Assembly (NCBI GenBank): GCA_947632175.1
Contig: CANROC010000012.1
Span: 1-64,000 of the forward strand
Length of the DNA: 64,000 nucleotides
Reading direction: 5' to 3'
Origin: an uncultured Oscillospiraceae bacterium
GTDB taxonomy: Bacteria; Bacillota; Clostridia; Oscillospirales; Oscillospiraceae
The notes under the pieces were generated by a model. The model was given only the letters and a program-made list of their open reading frames with translations, was not told where the DNA came from and did no database searches. A program made the position numbers and the translations under genes. Positions 62,288 through 64,000 of this stretch are shown here, piece after piece (the first letter of the stretch is position 1; every line of letters starts with the position of its first letter).

Positions 62288-63580
62288 TTATCGAAGTTTG
62301 CATATTTGCGTGACCTCGCCGGTTTCAAAATCCGCCCGGCACAGGGTGATGGTCCTGCCGGTGCCGAGATTCGGATCGTTTGGGTCGTCAAAGCTCTCCG
62401 TCGTGGCCGCGAAGTACACGCCCTCGCTGTCGCAAAGGAGCAGATCGATGGATGTCGTGTCTGTCAGCCCCTCCAAAGACGTTATGGAGATCTCTTTCGC
62501 AAACGTCCCGTCCAGCTTGTACACAAAGAAAGTGTCCCCGTCATAGCGGAAAGGACTGCCGGGGTAGGGCTCCGAGGAGAAGTTCAAAAACTTGGGAACA
62601 TCGTTCAGAATGTACACATACTCATCCGAATAGACCGCGCTGCCGTAGGGGATCTTCTCCCCGGTGTCCGCCAGCTTTTCCGTTTTTCCGCTCTCTAACT
62701 CCGTCCGCCATAAACCGTTTCCAGCCAGGTAGAAATAGATGCTCCCGCCTGTGATGTACCACTGATTGACCTCCACACCGGTTTCCTCCCACTCGCCCAC
62801 GTTCTCCTTGTCCGGGACGGCCCAGACCTGCTTTACGCCCAGATCGGCCAGATCGCACCGGAAAAGTACGTCCTTGCTGGTATTGTCGTCAGTCAAAAGG
62901 TTGACCATGAAGTAGAGGGTTTCGTCGTCCGCCCAAAGGGTGTAATGTATTTCATTCCCGGTCACGACCTGTATCCCGTTCTGTATCTCGGTTTCCCCGG
63001 CATTCTCCGGCCTCCAAATCTCCTCCGCCGAATCCTTTTCACCGCCAAGCTTTACCCGGTAGAGGACGTCATCGCTGACATAATAGATGTACCCTCTGTG
63101 GTATATGGCCTGGTCGTAGGAGGACTGGGAGGCGGATGTCTCATTGGATTTCAGCTCTTGGATGTCCTCCCGGTCCGTTGCGTCATACTTCACGGACCTC
63201 ACCATCTTTGGGTCGCCAAACGCCACGAAATAGATGCTCTCGCCGCCGAATAAGAGATACCGCGCGTGGATACGGGCGTTGCAGATGTTGTCGTCCGTGT
63301 GGTCGCAGTCCGGCTTTGCGCAGACTCTTGTGACTTTATTTGTGCCCTTTTCAATATAATAGAGCGAGCTGTAACCCATATAATATCCCGCGTCCGTCTC
63401 CACAAAGCTGAAATCGTGGTCGGGCTTTATGTACTGGTGGAGGTTTTTCTGAAAATCCTCGTTGCCAGTCTGGTTGGCAGGAATGTCAATCTTCCCGCCG
63501 CCGTCCTTATTGCACCCGGCGAGGGAGAGGGGCAATAGGGCCGCGAGGAGGGCGGCTAGTACTCTTTTTGCTGTTTTCAT
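62288..63580 (-). CDS. DUF5050-like lipoprotein (intact paralogue)
   Basis: 430 residues. Signal peptide with lipobox LAGC (C22), then beta-propeller-like repeats of the DUF5050 type (YHRGYIYYVSDDVLYRV, VYSDEYVYILND, KLDGTFAKEI). A Cys/His cluster, VCAKPDCDHTDDNICNA (about 82-98), is shared with the other copies and could bind a metal. It is anchored outside the membrane. It lies between two paralogues, upstream of an ABC-2 exporter, so it may act with that exporter or sense the envelope. The function is unknown. Confidence 0.85.
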   Translation of the reverse strand: MKTAKRVLAALLAALLPLSLAGCNKDGGGKIDIPANQTGNEDFQKNLHQYIKPDHDFSFVETDAGYYMGYSSLYYIEKGTNKVTRVCAKPDCDHTDDNICNARIHARYLLFGGESIYFVAFGDPKMVRSVKYDATDREDIQELKSNETSASQSSYDQAIYHRGYIYYVSDDVLYRVKLGGEKDSAEEIWRPENAGETEIQNGIQVVTGNEIHYTLWADDETLYFMVNLLTDDNTSKDVLFRCDLADLGVKQVWAVPDKENVGEWEETGVEVNQWYITGGSIYFYLAGNGLWRTELESGKTEKLADTGEKIPYGSAVYSDEYVYILNDVPKFLNFSSEPYPGSPFRYDGDTFFVYKLDGTFAKEISITSLEGLTDTTSIDLLLCDSEGVYFAATTESFDDPNDPNLGTGRTITLCRADFETGEVTQICKLR

Positions 63581-63584
63581 ATCG

Positions 63585-64000
63585 TCACTGTCCTTTTCTC
63601 AACGTGTAGATAACTTCGACCTCGCCGGTCTCGATATTGGCGTGGCAGAGGTTTGTGTCGCCCTGTTTGGTGGTGGCGCTGACCATGCCGGAACCGGCCG
63701 CGGGGGTCCGGCCGATGGTGAGGAAGAAGATGTCGTTTCCCGCGCAGCAGAGCAGGTGCGTTTCGGCCATGGCGTTGGGGTCGTCGTAGAGATTTTTGAG
63801 GGAAATTTCCTTGACAAAAGTCCCGTCCAACCCGTAGACGAAGACGGTGTCCCCGTAGGAACGGAACATGCCTCCCGGCGTCGGCGTGGGGACGCCGTAA
63901 AAGAGGATGGGGTAATCGTTGAACACGCACATATAGTCGTCGGAGAAGATGGCACTGCCGTAGGGCACTTTTTCGCTTGTATCCGCCAATCTCTCGTTTT
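63585..64000 (-). CDS. DUF5050-like lipoprotein (third paralogue, partial)
   Basis: Only the C-terminal 138 codons are in the window; the gene continues past the right edge. The visible part aligns with the ends of the two neighbouring lipoproteins (ERLADTSEKVPYGSAIFSDDY, LDGTFVKEISLKNLYDDP, IYTLRKGQ). It ends 4 bp before the next gene start, so the copies form one transcript. The C-terminal IYTLRKGQ is shared with the TGA-interrupted copy but not the middle one. Confidence 0.85.
   Translation of the reverse strand, partial: NERLADTSEKVPYGSAIFSDDYMCVFNDYPILFYGVPTPTPGGMFRSYGDTVFVYGLDGTFVKEISLKNLYDDPNAMAETHLLCCAGNDIFFLTIGRTPAAGSGMVSATTKQGDTNLCHANIETGEVEVIYTLRKGQ

Overview
The window looks like a chromosomal segment of a GC-rich Gram-positive gut anaerobe, most likely a Clostridia member of the Oscillospiraceae/Ruminococcaceae type. 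The reasons are strong GGAGG ribosome sites on almost every gene, lipobox lipoproteins, a LacI-controlled ABC carbohydrate system with DUF5696 and Yip1 partners, LytTR and BlaI/M56 regulators, and an S-layer-homology L,D-transpeptidase. No rRNA, tRNA or CRISPR array was seen.

Region 1 (1-30,693, nearly all minus strand) is a large beta-glucan uptake and degradation locus. In transcription order it holds a LacI regulator, two solute-binding proteins, two permeases, an NHL-TPR-Yip1 membrane protein, a frameshifted DUF5696 protein, a second permease pair, a secreted GH16/beta-helix lipoprotein, an odd AT-rich GNAT gene, a phosphorylase-GH17 fusion, a GH94 phosphorylase, an intracellular GH16, a GyrI-like protein, a Nudix protein, a truncated P-loop gene, GH30, GH2 and an MsmX/UgpC-type ATPase that runs off the left edge. 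Reading: glucan is cut outside by the lipoprotein GH16, imported by the ABC systems, and broken down inside by phosphorolysis and hydrolysis, with GH30 and GH2 removing branches. Two identical 14-bp palindromes, one at the solute-binding-protein promoter and one at the ribosome site of the fusion gene, are the probable LacI operators.

Region 2 (30.9-37.1 kb) holds a LytTR response regulator with a decayed sensor-kinase remnant, a solitary DUF4157 protein, a YbaK deacylase, an E2-like acyltransferase divergent from a TetR regulator, and a histidine phosphatase. It ends in a 1.1-kb island of palindromic repeats.

Region 3 (37.1-43.5 kb) holds an SLH/L,D-transpeptidase and a small pectin set: esterase, AraC regulator, KduI and GH105.

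Region 4 (43.5-55.4 kb) alternates genes (DUF2974, MATE, M56-BlaI, NadE, MnmE) with palindromic repeat islands. The islands contain a tandem duplication, one arm of a 347/349-bp inverted repeat whose other arm is 12 kb away, and a Nudix cassette with terminal inverted repeats. A three-hairpin element has two copies (43.5 and 37.0 kb); the copies differ in stem sequence but keep the pairing. A 52-bp perfect palindrome at 55.3 kb contains a parS-like site.

Region 5 (55.4-64 kb) holds Pth, Prs, TrmO and an ABC exporter with three tandem paralogous lipoproteins, one of them interrupted by an in-frame stop. The parS-like site and the nearby mnmE, pth and prs genes would fit a position in the origin-proximal part of the chromosome.
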